Shown piece by piece: positions 34,867 through 43,983 of a stretch of DNA of 64,000 bases (position 1 is the stretch's first letter; each line of letters begins with the position of its first letter). The position numbers and the translations under genes were made by a program. A model generated the notes under the pieces. It saw nothing but the letters and a program-made list of their open reading frames with translations, was not told the origin of the DNA and did not search any database. Source of the DNA: UBA4416 sp964541155 (lineage in GTDB: Bacteria; Bacteroidota; Bacteroidia; B-17B0; Aurantibacillaceae); contig CAZIPC010000001.1 of NCBI GenBank assembly GCA_964541155.1, positions 62,001 through 126,000 on the forward strand, read 5' to 3'.

Positions 34867-34897
34867 AAAGCCTCACATTTATGTGGGGCTTTTTTTA
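34867..34897 (+). terminator. Rho-independent terminator after the barrel gene
   Basis: AAAGCCTCACAT (34867-34878) pairs with ATGTGGGGCTTT (34881-34892) with one T-G wobble, followed by a T7-type tract at 34890-34896. Confidence 0.9.
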
Positions 34898-34942
34898 TTA
34901 GATAAAGTTTAATGTTACATGTAATTATTAAGCTATAAGTAT

Positions 34943-34950
34943 TAAATTTG
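34943..34950 (+). promoter_or_regulatory. Probable -7 box of the deoxyhypusine-synthase-like gene
   Basis: TAAATTTG matches TAnnTTTG exactly and ends 19 nt before the ATG at 34970. No clear -33 TTG at standard spacing. Confidence 0.4.
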
Positions 34951-34969
34951 CCACACAAAAAATAATATT

Positions 34970-35956
34970 ATGTCAACAGCAGCTAACAAAGGACCTATTT
35001 CCAAATTTATAGAAACACATTACAAACATTTTAATGCAGCCGCTTTAGTAGATGCTGCTAAAGGTTATGAAACACATTTAACCGAAGGTGGTAAAATGAT
35101 GGTAACATTAGCTGGAGCAATGAGCACGGCTGAACTTGGAAAATCATTAGCTGAAATGATTCGTCAGGGTAAAATAGATATTATATCTTGTACTGGTGCC
35201 AATTTAGAAGAAGATATCATGAATTTAGTAGCTCATAGTCATTACAAGCGAGTGCCAAATTATCGTGATTTGTCTCCAGAAGAAGAGTGGGATTTATTAG
35301 AAAATCATTACAATAGGGTAACAGATACTTGTATTCCTGAAGAAGAAGCATTTCGTCGTTTACAAAAGCATATTTATAAAATTTGGAAAGATGCAGATAC
35401 AGCAGGAGAACGTTATTTTCCGCATGAATATATGTATAAAATATTGTTAAGTGGAGAGTTAAAACAGTATTATGAAATAGATCCAAAAGATAGCTGGATG
35501 TTAGCAGCAGCAGAACGTAATTTGCCAATTGTTGTTCCTGGGTGGGAAGATAGTACTATGGGTAATATTTTTGCATCATATGTTATTAAAGGCGATATAA
35601 AAGCATCTACTATGAAAAGTGGTATAGAATATATGGCTTGGTTAGCTGATTGGTATCCGAAAAATAGTGGAGGAAAAGGAATTGGATTTTTTCAAATTGG
35701 CGGTGGTATAGCAGGAGATTTTCCTATATGTGTTGTGCCAATGTTATATCAAGATATGGAAATGCATGATGTTCCTTTTTGGAGTTATTTCTGTCAGATT
35801 TCAGATTCAACAACGTCTTATGGTTCTTACTCTGGAGCTGTGCCAAATGAAAAAATTACATGGGGTAAACTAGATATCGATACGCCTAAATTTATTGTAG
35901 AGAGTGATGCTACAATTGTTGCGCCTTTAATTTTTTCGTGGGTTTTAGGATGGTAG
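34970..35956 (+). CDS. Deoxyhypusine synthase family protein
   Basis: A 328-residue homologue of deoxyhypusine synthase. The family core is visible: MMVTLAGAMSTAELGKSLAE, DIISCTGANLEEDIMNLVAH, IVVPGWEDSTMGNIFASYVI, SDSTTSYGSYSGAVPNEKIT and TWGKLDIDTP. The last contains Lys300, equivalent by motif to the lysine that forms the enamine intermediate in eukaryotic enzymes. In Eukarya and Archaea this enzyme modifies initiation factor 5A, which bacteria lack. Bacterial homologues are thought to act on polyamines, for example as homospermidine synthase-like enzymes; that is inference here. It has its own -7 box and terminator and no polyamine gene beside it. Confidence 0.88.
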   Translation: MSTAANKGPISKFIETHYKHFNAAALVDAAKGYETHLTEGGKMMVTLAGAMSTAELGKSLAEMIRQGKIDIISCTGANLEEDIMNLVAHSHYKRVPNYRDLSPEEEWDLLENHYNRVTDTCIPEEEAFRRLQKHIYKIWKDADTAGERYFPHEYMYKILLSGELKQYYEIDPKDSWMLAAAERNLPIVVPGWEDSTMGNIFASYVIKGDIKASTMKSGIEYMAWLADWYPKNSGGKGIGFFQIGGGIAGDFPICVVPMLYQDMEMHDVPFWSYFCQISDSTTSYGSYSGAVPNEKITWGKLDIDTPKFIVESDATIVAPLIFSWVLGW

Positions 35957-35982
35957 TTTAAGTTTTAAATATTGCTTAAAAT

Positions 35983-36008
35983 AAAAAATCCCGCATGCGG
36001 GATTTTTT
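35983..36008. terminator. Perfect palindromic bidirectional terminator
   Basis: A 26-bp perfect palindrome with GC core CCCGCATGCGGG flanked by A6 and T6, between the convergent deoxyhypusine-synthase-like gene and tilS. Confidence 0.93.
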
Positions 36009-36011
36009 ATT

Positions 36012-37337
36012 TTAATTATTTACTGTGATATGAAGGATGTTTTTGTCACTATCTGTTATCTTGTATCTATCATCCATTCTATATCCCACAACCCAAATAA
36101 TATTATTTTTGTGTTCTAAAATCCAAACATTTTCTTTTTCAAATAATGAAAGTTTTTTGTCTTTGAAAAAATCGCTTAATTTTTTAAATCCATTAATACC
36201 AAAGGGTTTAAATTTATCTCCATGTTTCCATTTTCTTAGTTTTAAAGGAAATAAATTATCGGAGTAAGGGATATGAATTTCATTTGTATTTTTAGTAAAG
36301 TTAGCTTCAGTAATAATTTTAAAACTCAAATTAATGGGTAAGAATTTTGTATCATCTATTGTATTTATAGTGTGCTCACAAGTTTCAATAGTAGTTTTTA
36401 AATCTTTTACAATAATGTATTCTCTATCAATTACGAGTTTGTGAGTTGTAGTTGAAAATTGCTTTCCTGTTTTATTAGCTAATACTAAAGCTTCTGATAA
36501 TTGTTGTATTTGATTGGTTTTAAAGCTTTTAGGGTAAAGCCATTCAAATAATAAAGTTTCAATTTGCTGTTCTTTAAGTAAAAATTTAATATTTATGTAA
36601 AGTAAATTATTTTGTTCGGTACAAATTAATTGATATTTCGATGCCGCAAAATCTTTCACAATATCAGACGCTTGATTAAAAAAATGAAGAGAACGATTCA
36701 TGGTTTCTTCTAGTGCTGGATTTAATTTCTTTAATTCAGAAATAATATTGTGTCTAATAAAATTTCTTTTGTACTTTATTTCTTGATTGCTACTATCTTC
36801 CCTATATGATAATTGATTGTAAATAGCATATTGTTTAATTTCTTCTTTGGTTGCAAATAATAGCGGGCGAATTATATTGTTTTGTTTAAGCGGTATACCA
36901 CGCAATCCATTAATACCAGTGCCTCTGGTTAAATTTACAAGCAAAGTTTCAATATTATCATTTGCATGGTGCGCTGTAAGAATAAAATCAAACCCAAACT
37001 CATTTTTTAATTTTTTAAACCAATCGTAACGTAAATGTCTAGCAGCCATTTGAATAGATTGTTTATGTATAGAGGCATATTGTTTGGTGTTGAAATATAT
37101 AACATGAAAAGGTATATTTTTAGATTTAGCAAATTTTTCGCAAAATTCAGTATCTGCATTAGCTTCATCTCCGCGTAACTGAAAATTACAGTGAGCCAAT
37201 TCAATATTATAGCCAGTTTTATAAAGTAAATCTGTTAACACAACCGAATCTATACCACCACTAAATGCTACCAATAGTTTATCATTTTTTGTAAAAAGTG
37301 TATTTTTATGAATATTTAATTCAAATTGTTTCAGCAT
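36012..37337 (-). CDS. tilS: tRNA(Ile)-lysidine synthase
   Basis: A 441-residue PP-loop ATPase. The signature SGGIDS is at residues 26-31 (LLVAFSGGIDSVVLTDL), followed by family landmarks AHCNFQLRGDEANAD, AARHLRYDWF, LTAHHANDNIETLL and NLTRGTGINGLRGIP. The C-terminal domain (about 320-441) includes LKLRKWKHGDKFKPFGING and KLSDFFKDKKLS, the TilS substrate-binding region. It converts C34 of the CAU-anticodon isoleucine tRNA to lysidine, so AUA is read as Ile. This is essential and makes sense in a genome rich in ATA codons. It diverges from the DUF1801 gene with only 20 nt between start codons. Confidence 0.95.
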   Translation of the reverse strand: MLKQFELNIHKNTLFTKNDKLLVAFSGGIDSVVLTDLLYKTGYNIELAHCNFQLRGDEANADTEFCEKFAKSKNIPFHVIYFNTKQYASIHKQSIQMAARHLRYDWFKKLKNEFGFDFILTAHHANDNIETLLVNLTRGTGINGLRGIPLKQNNIIRPLLFATKEEIKQYAIYNQLSYREDSSNQEIKYKRNFIRHNIISELKKLNPALEETMNRSLHFFNQASDIVKDFAASKYQLICTEQNNLLYINIKFLLKEQQIETLLFEWLYPKSFKTNQIQQLSEALVLANKTGKQFSTTTHKLVIDREYIIVKDLKTTIETCEHTINTIDDTKFLPINLSFKIITEANFTKNTNEIHIPYSDNLFPLKLRKWKHGDKFKPFGINGFKKLSDFFKDKKLSLFEKENVWILEHKNNIIWVVGYRMDDRYKITDSDKNILHITVNN

Positions 37338-37357
37338 TTTTCAAATTTACATTTAAT

Positions 37358-37969
37358 ATGGCAAAAGTAAAACATAATCCTAATGCAAGTGTTTTAATAG
37401 AAGAGGGAATATCAAAGTTAGAACCATTTGCACAAGTCATATGCAAAAAGTTACGTGATATAATTTTAAGTGCCGATTCGGAAATAATTGAAGATTGGAA
37501 ATGGGGGCCTAATTATTATTTAAATGGAATGGTTTGTGGGTATTGGGGCTTTAAAAAGCATGTGACTTTTGTATTTTTTCAAGGTTCTTTATTAAAAGAT
37601 AAAAAAAAGATATTAGTTCAAAATCCTGGAAATGTTCATAATCGACATATTAAATATACAGATGTATCTCAAGTAGACGAAGCGTTGCTATTAGAATATT
37701 TATTTGAAGCAATTGATAATAATAGAAAAGGGCTAAAAATAGCTGTTACAAAAGATAAAACAGTTACAGTTTCAAAGGATATTGAGTTTGAATTTAAGAA
37801 ATATAAGGTATTAGCTAATTTTGACGCGTTAAGTTTTTCGCATCGAAAAGAATATATTCAATGGATAGAATCTGCTAAAAAACCAGAAACAAGAACGAGG
37901 CGTATAGCGCAGGCTATAGAGAAATTAGAACATAAAAATGATTTAAATCATAAATACAAAAAACAGTGA
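37358..37969 (+). CDS. DUF1801/YdeI-family protein
   Basis: The ATG at 37358 gives 203 residues; the open frame runs 20 codons further upstream but into the divergent tilS start. The N-terminal DUF1801 domain (about residues 15-120) contains IIEDWKWGPNYYLNGMVCGY and KKHVTFVFFQGSLLKDKKKI, and the C-terminal helical tail (FDALSFSHRKEYIQWIESAK, KPETRTRRIAQAIEKL) is the YdeI/OmpD-associated bacteriocin-protection-like motif. The molecular function of the family is not established. It sits between divergent tilS and the kmo gene; no operon evidence is strong. Confidence 0.85.
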   Translation: MAKVKHNPNASVLIEEGISKLEPFAQVICKKLRDIILSADSEIIEDWKWGPNYYLNGMVCGYWGFKKHVTFVFFQGSLLKDKKKILVQNPGNVHNRHIKYTDVSQVDEALLLEYLFEAIDNNRKGLKIAVTKDKTVTVSKDIEFEFKKYKVLANFDALSFSHRKEYIQWIESAKKPETRTRRIAQAIEKLEHKNDLNHKYKKQ

Positions 37970-38027
37970 TATTTGTATCTATTTAAAAGAAAACGATAAA
38001 TTAGTACTCTCAAAAAAATAATCTCTT

Positions 38028-39377
38028 ATGAGCAATCAAAAAAATATATCAGTAGTTGGAGCCGGTTTAGTGGGTTCTTTAGTTTCAATTTATTTAGCGA
38101 AACGTGGTTATAAAGTTGATGTATATGAACGTCGCCCAGATATGCGTAAAGCAAATATTTCAGCAGGAAGATCCATTAATTTAGCGCTAAGTGATCGTGG
38201 ATGGAGAGGTTTAGAGGGTGTAGGGATTGCTGAAGAAATTAAGAAAATTGCTATTCCTATGTATGGAAGATCTATTCATTTAAAAGATGGCTCATCAACC
38301 TATCAAGCATATGGTAAAGATAATCAAGCAATTTATTCGGTTTCGAGAGGTGGTATTAATATGCGTTTAATGGATTTGGCTGAACAGCAACCTAATGTTA
38401 CACTTCATTTTGATGAAAGGTGTGATAAATTGGATAGAAAAACAAATGAACTTTCTTTTTTTAATACATCTACTAATCAAAAAACAGAAGTTAAAAGTGA
38501 TATTATTTTTGGTTCTGATGGCGCATTTAGTGCAGTAAGGAGTCAAATGCAATTTCAATCAGATAGATTTGATTATCAGCAGTTTTATATTGATTGCGGT
38601 TATAAAGAATTAGTAATACCTCCTTCTTCAAACGGAGAGCATTTAATTGAAAAAAATTGTTTACATATATGGCCTCGTGGCAGTTTTATGATGATTGCTT
38701 TACCTAATATGGATGGTAGTTTTACATGTACTTTATTTTTTCAAATGGAAGGAAACTTATCTTTTGATACAGTAAAAACTAAAGAAGATGTTATGAACTT
38801 TTTTAATCAAGAGTTTCCAGATGCGGTACCATTAATGCCAACATTGTTAGATGATTGGTTTTCTAACCCTACATCTAGTTTAGTTACCGTAAAATGTAAA
38901 CCATGGGTATGGGACGAAAAAATAGCTTTAATAGGGGATGCTGCTCATGCTATTGTTCCATTTTATGGCCAAGGCATGAATTGTGGTTTTGAAGACTGTG
39001 TGGTTTTAAATGAACTAATTGACAAGTATGGCGATTTAAATGGTTCTTGTTTAAAAGAATATGAAACATTACGTAAGCCTGATGGCGATGCAATAGCAGA
39101 TTTAGCGATTGCTAACTTTATAGAAATGAGAGATAAAACTGCTGATAAAACGTTTTTGTTACAAAAGAAAATTGAAGCTCAGTTTAGCGCAAAATATCCT
39201 GAAAAATGGATTCCGTTATATAGTATGGTAACCTATAGCCCACATATTAGATATAGTGAGGCATTAGCAGCGGGAAATAAACAACAAGCTATTATGGATA
39301 AAATAATGATGATGCCTAATATTGATTCAAAATGGGATAGTGAAGAGGTTGAAAAAGCAATTTTAAGTTATTTGTAA
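38028..39377 (+). CDS. kmo: Kynurenine 3-monooxygenase
   Basis: A 449-residue FAD-dependent monooxygenase. The FAD dinucleotide motif is VVGAGLVGSLVSIYLAKRG (residues 9-27), the kynurenine monooxygenase-specific segment GRSINLALSDRGWRGLEGVG follows, then the second FAD motif IALIGDAAHAIVPFYGQGMN (GDAAHA at 303-308). The C-terminus has YSPHIRYSEALAAG, also typical. The enzyme hydroxylates L-kynurenine to 3-hydroxykynurenine in tryptophan breakdown or quinolinate-based NAD synthesis. No other kynurenine-pathway gene is visible in the window. It overlaps mazG by one base (stop TAA and start ATG share an A), so the two are translationally coupled. Confidence 0.95.
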   Translation: MSNQKNISVVGAGLVGSLVSIYLAKRGYKVDVYERRPDMRKANISAGRSINLALSDRGWRGLEGVGIAEEIKKIAIPMYGRSIHLKDGSSTYQAYGKDNQAIYSVSRGGINMRLMDLAEQQPNVTLHFDERCDKLDRKTNELSFFNTSTNQKTEVKSDIIFGSDGAFSAVRSQMQFQSDRFDYQQFYIDCGYKELVIPPSSNGEHLIEKNCLHIWPRGSFMMIALPNMDGSFTCTLFFQMEGNLSFDTVKTKEDVMNFFNQEFPDAVPLMPTLLDDWFSNPTSSLVTVKCKPWVWDEKIALIGDAAHAIVPFYGQGMNCGFEDCVVLNELIDKYGDLNGSCLKEYETLRKPDGDAIADLAIANFIEMRDKTADKTFLLQKKIEAQFSAKYPEKWIPLYSMVTYSPHIRYSEALAAGNKQQAIMDKIMMMPNIDSKWDSEEVEKAILSYL

Positions 39378-40156
39378 TGGCAGACGAAAGATTAGTTGCT
39401 TTTGAAAGGTTATTAAATATCATGGATGATTTGCGAGCAAAATGCCCGTGGGATCAAAAACAAACTTTTGAAAGTTTAAGGCACTTAACGATTGAAGAAA
39501 CATACGAATTGAGTGATGCTATATTAAAGGGAGATAAAACTGAAATCAAAAAAGAAATAGGAGATATATTATTACACCTAGTTTTTTATTCTAAATTAGG
39601 AAGTGAAACAAATGATTTTAATATAACAGATGTTATTAATTCACTATGTGAAAAAATGATTTTTCGCCATCCTCATATTTATGGTGATGTTACTGTAACA
39701 GATGCTGATAATGTTATTCAAAATTGGGAAAAATTAAAACAAAAAGAAGGAAATAAAGGTGCATTATCTGGAGTTCCAAATAGTATGCCGTCTTTGTTAA
39801 AAGCTCTTAGAATACAAGATAAAGCTAAGGCTATAGGTTTTGATTGGGAAGAACCTAGTCAAGTTTGGGATAAAGTTCAAGAAGAATTAGCTGAATTACA
39901 AGTTGAAATAAAAGCTAAGAATCAGCAAAAATTAGAACAAGAATTTGGAGATGTGTTTTTTGCATTGATAAATTACGCAAGATTTTTAAAAGTAAATCCA
40001 GAAGATGCATTAGAAAAAACTAATAAAAAATTTATTTCGCGTTTTAATTATATGGAGCAAAAGATACTATCAAAAGGTAAAGCGTTGGCAGATTGCTCTT
40101 TATCAGAAATGGATGAATATTGGAATGAAGCTAAGAAACTAGAAACTAATTTATAG
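39377..40156 (+). CDS. mazG: Nucleoside triphosphate pyrophosphohydrolase MazG
   Basis: A 259-residue protein with two MazG domains. The first holds the metal-binding EExxE-type motif TIEETYELSDAILKGD (about residues 35-50) and KKEIGDILLHLVFYSKLGSE; the second holds VQEELAELQVEIKAKNQQKL and EFGDVFFALINYARFL. N-terminal RAKCPWDQKQTFESLRHLTI is the classical MazG start. The enzyme hydrolyses NTPs and dNTPs to monophosphates, clearing aberrant nucleotides. It starts on the last base of kmo and ends 2 nt before the convergent mqnA stop. Confidence 0.95.
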   Translation: MADERLVAFERLLNIMDDLRAKCPWDQKQTFESLRHLTIEETYELSDAILKGDKTEIKKEIGDILLHLVFYSKLGSETNDFNITDVINSLCEKMIFRHPHIYGDVTVTDADNVIQNWEKLKQKEGNKGALSGVPNSMPSLLKALRIQDKAKAIGFDWEEPSQVWDKVQEELAELQVEIKAKNQQKLEQEFGDVFFALINYARFLKVNPEDALEKTNKKFISRFNYMEQKILSKGKALADCSLSEMDEYWNEAKKLETNL

Positions 40157-40157
40157 A

Positions 40158-40898
40158 TTAAAGTTCTTTCATTAATTCTAAAAATTTTGTTAATCCTTTC
40201 TTTTTTTCTATATCCAAATGATAAGAGATTTTATTTTGCAAATAGTCTAATGCATCAAATCCTTTTACATGTTTAGGATTTTCAATAACCGCTTCTTTAA
40301 TATGGCTAACACCAAACTCTAGTGTTTGATTAAAATCGGAAATAAAATCATCAGCTAATTTTATATTACTAACCCAACAAGCAAATACAAAAGGCAAACT
40401 AGTATATTTTTGCCATTCTTCAGCTAAATCATATTTGTATGAATGTTGAGTTAATCCAAATGTTCTGTCTCCAATAATAACGGCTCCAGTTGAATGAGTA
40501 ATTTTTTTCTCAAAACCTTCGAAAGCAGGTATAAATTGAATATTTTTTTTCCAAAAAAATTTATTTAATACCTGTATTAATGTAACAGATGTTTTAGATT
40601 GATAATCTAACAATACATGAGTTAGTTGGTCTAATGGTTTTTCAGCATATAAATTTACACTATCTACTTTTCCAATTGCGCCAATACAATAATCTGTAAT
40701 AATGTTAAAAGAATCTAATTCAGGTAAAATGGCAACAGGAACTAATCCTATATCAACCTTTTTATTTTTTAATTTTTGAGCACAAATACTTGGTATATCA
40801 AGTTCTAATTTAATTTTTGATTTAAAATTAGAATGTCTTATGCCATACATAAATGGAGTGGTGTTATAATAATTTACTATAGATACAGAATGAGACAT
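40158..40898 (-). CDS. mqnA: Chorismate dehydratase of the futalosine menaquinone pathway
   Basis: A 246-residue MqnA/MqnD-family periplasmic-binding-fold enzyme. Hallmarks are VSIVNYYNTTPFMYGI at the N-terminus, ICAQKLKNKKVDIGLVPVAI, CIGAIGKVDSVNLYA, VLLDYQSKTSVTLIQ and STGAVIIGDRTFGL. MqnA removes water from chorismate to give 3-enolpyruvylbenzoate, the first step of the futalosine route to menaquinone. That agrees with other Bacteroidota that use futalosine. Later mqn genes are not in this window. A hairpin ends 17 nt upstream of its ATG. Confidence 0.93.
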   Translation of the reverse strand: MSHSVSIVNYYNTTPFMYGIRHSNFKSKIKLELDIPSICAQKLKNKKVDIGLVPVAILPELDSFNIITDYCIGAIGKVDSVNLYAEKPLDQLTHVLLDYQSKTSVTLIQVLNKFFWKKNIQFIPAFEGFEKKITHSTGAVIIGDRTFGLTQHSYKYDLAEEWQKYTSLPFVFACWVSNIKLADDFISDFNQTLEFGVSHIKEAVIENPKHVKGFDALDYLQNKISYHLDIEKKKGLTKFLELMKEL

Positions 40899-40915
40899 GT
40901 AATTTATAAAATGAT

Positions 40916-40962
40916 AAATTCATTCGTTTAATAATTAATAACAGTATTAAACGAATGAATTT
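40916..40962. terminator. Long hairpin between the PLP-enzyme gene and mqnA
   Basis: AAATTCATTCGTTTA (40916-40930) is perfectly complementary to TAAACGAATGAATTT (40948-40962), a 15-bp stem with a 17-nt loop. It follows the PLP-enzyme stop (40967) on the minus strand and its foot is 17 nt before the mqnA ATG. GC content is low, so it may be a weak terminator. Confidence 0.6.
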
Positions 40963-40966
40963 TTTA

Positions 40967-42124
40967 TTAGTTTAATGCTTGTTTTAAATCTTCTATTAAA
41001 TCTTCAACATCTTCAACTCCCACACTTAAGCGCAGTAAGTTTTCTACAACACCAGCTTTGTCTCTTTCTGCTTTTGGTATAGAGGCGTGTGTCATCGTAG
41101 CAGGATGATTAATTAATGATTCTACACCTCCTAAAGACTCTGCTAAGGAAAACACTTTAAAAGAAGAAGCAATTTTAAATGTATCTTCTAAAGAAGCATC
41201 TTTTAATACAATTGATATCATTCCTCCAAAATCTTTCATTTGTTTTTTTGCTACATCATGATTGGGATGGTCTGTAAAACCAGGCCAATACACCTTTTCA
41301 ATTTTAGGATGTGTTTTTAAATACTCTGCTACTTTACGTCCATTAAAACAATGACGTTCCATTCGTAAATGTAATGTTTTAATACCACGCATTACTAAAA
41401 ACGAATCCATAGGACCAGGATTAGCTCCACAGCTATTTAATATAAAATAAATTTGTTCGTGTAATTTATCATCATTTGTAATTAATGCTCCCATTACCAC
41501 ATCGCTATGTCCTCCTAAATATTTAGTTACTGAATGCATTACTATATCAGCTCCTAAATTTAAAGGGTTTTGTAAATAAGGAGATGCAAATGTATTATCT
41601 ACAGCTAATAATAAATTATTTTCCTTGGCTATTTTAGCACAAGCCTCAATATCAATAATTTGCATTGTAGGATTTGTTGGCGTCTCAGCCCAAATTAACT
41701 TTGTATTAGCGTTAATATACTGTTTTATGTTGTTTGCATGTGTTAAGTTAATAAAGTGAAATTTAATGCCATAGTTTTCATATATCTTAGTAAATAATCT
41801 ATAAGATCCACCATATAAATCATCTCCAGTAATTACTTCATCACCTGGTTTTAACATTCGCATTACAGCATCTGTAGCCCCCATACCACTGCTAAAGCAC
41901 ACACAGTGTTTGCCATTTTCAAGTGCAGCAATATTTTTTTGTAAAGCTTCTCTTGTAGGATTTTTTCCACGAGCATATCCATATCCTTTGTTAGTGCCTG
42001 GAGATTCTTGAACGTATGTAGATGTTTGAAATATTGGTGTCATAATTGCACCAGTTGAAGGGTCTGCTTCGGCACCAGCATGAATAGCTTTAGTGCCAAA
42101 TTTATGATTGGAAAAATCTGCCAT
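40967..42124 (-). CDS. Cystathionine gamma-synthase/lyase-type PLP enzyme
   Basis: A 385-residue Cys/Met-metabolism PLP enzyme. Landmarks are FGTKAIHAGAEADPSTGAIM, STYVQESPG with GYGYARGKNPTREALQ, CFSSGMGATDAVMRM, LIWAETPTNPTMQIIDI, LLAVDNTFASPYLQNP, and the PLP lysine in VMHSVTKYLGGHSDV, followed by NHPATMTHASIP and GLVENLLRLSVGVEDVEDLI-like C-terminal residues. Such enzymes make or break cystathionine (MetB or CGL/MccB) or split methionine. The text alone does not decide; the similarity to cystathionine gamma-lyase and the presence of a cystathionine beta-synthase gene at 59906 favour reverse transsulfuration (inference). Confidence 0.88.
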   Translation of the reverse strand: MADFSNHKFGTKAIHAGAEADPSTGAIMTPIFQTSTYVQESPGTNKGYGYARGKNPTREALQKNIAALENGKHCVCFSSGMGATDAVMRMLKPGDEVITGDDLYGGSYRLFTKIYENYGIKFHFINLTHANNIKQYINANTKLIWAETPTNPTMQIIDIEACAKIAKENNLLLAVDNTFASPYLQNPLNLGADIVMHSVTKYLGGHSDVVMGALITNDDKLHEQIYFILNSCGANPGPMDSFLVMRGIKTLHLRMERHCFNGRKVAEYLKTHPKIEKVYWPGFTDHPNHDVAKKQMKDFGGMISIVLKDASLEDTFKIASSFKVFSLAESLGGVESLINHPATMTHASIPKAERDKAGVVENLLRLSVGVEDVEDLIEDLKQALN

Positions 42125-42328
42125 ATACTTATTATTTTGGCACTAATTTAAGCTTATTTTTATATTGTAATAATTATATTTATTAGTAATTTTAAGCTTG
42201 TTCGAAATTATTTGAACACGATATCATTATATTGATTTTAACTTATAATAAGGGGTTTAATTTGCTCAATAACATTAGATATTGATTAATATTAAAAATA
42301 TTTGTCTTAGATTAATTGTAACTTAAAT

Positions 42329-43975
42329 ATGAATACTATTAAATTTTTTTTAATAACTTGTTTTTTAAACATTTTTATAGTCAGCTTTAAAGCCCAAACG
42401 CCTACTAAATATTGGGTGAAATTTAAAAACAAAAATGGATCTCCTTATTCAATTAGTAATCCAAGTGCTTTTCTCTCAGCAAAATCAATTGCTAGAAGAG
42501 TAAATCAATCCATACCAATTGATATTACAGATTTACCTGTTAATCAAACATATATAAATCAAGTTAATTCAACTGGAGCACAAGTATTTCAAAAATCAAA
42601 ATGGCTAAATGCAGCGATTGTTATTGTTAATAATGCCAATCAACTATTAGCTATTAATAGTTTAACATGTGTTTTAAGTTCGTCACCTGTTGCTAAAGTG
42701 CATTCATCAATTAAAGAACAAGAAATTAAACCAGTTTATAATTCTTTTAAAAAAACTACAGCAAATACTGGTTACAATTATGGTTACTCATATTCTCAGG
42801 CTAATCAAATAGGTGTTGATTGTATGCATAATTTAGGTTATAGAGGACAAAATATGGTAATAGCAGTTATTGATGCTGGCTTTGATCAAGCAGATGTTAA
42901 TCCTGTTTTTGATTCGTTAAGAAATGAAGGTAGAATTTTAGGCACTAGAGATTACGTTCAAGGTAATACATCTGTTTACGAAGATTATTTACACGGGGCT
43001 AACTGTCTTTCTTTAATGGCAGGTAATACGCCTGGACAATTGATTGGAACTAGTCCAAAAGCAAAATATTGGTTATTGAGATCAGAAGATGTTTCAAGTG
43101 AAAAAATTATTGAAGAATGTAATTGGGTGGTTGCGGCAGAGTTTGCAGATAGTGTAGGAGCAGATATTACAACAACTTCATTAGGATATACAACATTTGA
43201 TATTTCATCTCAAGATCATGTGTATTTTGATTTGGATGGTAAAACCTCAGTGGCGTCGATAGCAGCAACAATGGCCGCTAGAAAAGGCATATTTGTTTTA
43301 AATGCAGCTGGTAATGAAGGTGGAGGGCCATGGAATTATATTGGTGTACCAGCAGATGCTGATAGTATTTGTACTGTAGGTTCAGTAAATTCAGGTGGTG
43401 TACATTCTGGATTTAGTTCTGTGGGTCCAACAGCAGATGGAAGGATTAAACCTGATTTAAGTTCGATGGGTGAGGGGGCTTATGTTTGTAGTCCTGGATT
43501 TAATTTTGGATCGGGCAATGGCACATCTTATGCAACGCCTATATTAGCTGGAGCTGTAGCCTGTTTATGGCAGGCTAATCCAACAAAAACAAATATGCAA
43601 ATATTACAAGCACTTAAATCAACAGCCTCACAATCATCTAATCCTGATAATAGTTATGGCTGGGGAATCCCCAATGTGTGTGCTGCACATAATTTATTAA
43701 ATGGAACAAATGTTGAAGTAAATCAATTAATAAAAACACTTGAATTTAAATTATTTCCCAATCCGGTTAATCAGAGTTTTTATATTACATTAAATAAGAA
43801 TCCTCAAGATGTTGTAATTACAGATATATTAGGAAACGATGTACGATTTGATATTGTAGAAAATGATATGCATACAATTAAAATTAATTTTAGTAAAGAT
43901 ATTGCTTCAGGAGTTTATTTTATATCCATAAAAACATCAGAAGGAATAATTAATACTAAGATTCTTAAAAAATAG
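42329..43975 (+). CDS. Secreted subtilisin-like (S8) serine peptidase with T9SS domain
   Basis: A 548-residue exported peptidase: signal peptide (1-22), a prodomain (about 25-130, KYWVKFKNKNGSPYSIS), the S8 catalytic domain (about 150-440) and a type A T9SS sorting domain (about 465-548, KLFPNPVNQSFYI to TKILKK). The catalytic triad is Asp182 in AVIDAGFD, His222 in YLHGANCLSLMAG and Ser400 in GNGTSYATPILAG. The usual HGTHVAG is changed to HGANCLSLMAG, but the catalytic His and following Gly are kept. It is released or anchored outside the cell. It is divergent from the PLP-enzyme gene and convergent with the response regulator. Confidence 0.9.
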   Translation: MNTIKFFLITCFLNIFIVSFKAQTPTKYWVKFKNKNGSPYSISNPSAFLSAKSIARRVNQSIPIDITDLPVNQTYINQVNSTGAQVFQKSKWLNAAIVIVNNANQLLAINSLTCVLSSSPVAKVHSSIKEQEIKPVYNSFKKTTANTGYNYGYSYSQANQIGVDCMHNLGYRGQNMVIAVIDAGFDQADVNPVFDSLRNEGRILGTRDYVQGNTSVYEDYLHGANCLSLMAGNTPGQLIGTSPKAKYWLLRSEDVSSEKIIEECNWVVAAEFADSVGADITTTSLGYTTFDISSQDHVYFDLDGKTSVASIAATMAARKGIFVLNAAGNEGGGPWNYIGVPADADSICTVGSVNSGGVHSGFSSVGPTADGRIKPDLSSMGEGAYVCSPGFNFGSGNGTSYATPILAGAVACLWQANPTKTNMQILQALKSTASQSSNPDNSYGWGIPNVCAAHNLLNGTNVEVNQLIKTLEFKLFPNPVNQSFYITLNKNPQDVVITDILGNDVRFDIVENDMHTIKINFSKDIASGVYFISIKTSEGIINTKILKK

Positions 43976-43983
43976 TTTTAAAA

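Noticed and set aside
40916..40962. Inverted repeats as ends of a small mobile element
   Set aside because: The arms are only 17 nt apart with no coding sequence or target duplication; a transcription hairpin explains them.
42125..42328. Possible SAM-type riboswitch before the Cys/Met PLP-enzyme gene
   Set aside because: I looked for the conserved core of SAM-II-like leaders on the minus strand and found only AT-rich sequence.
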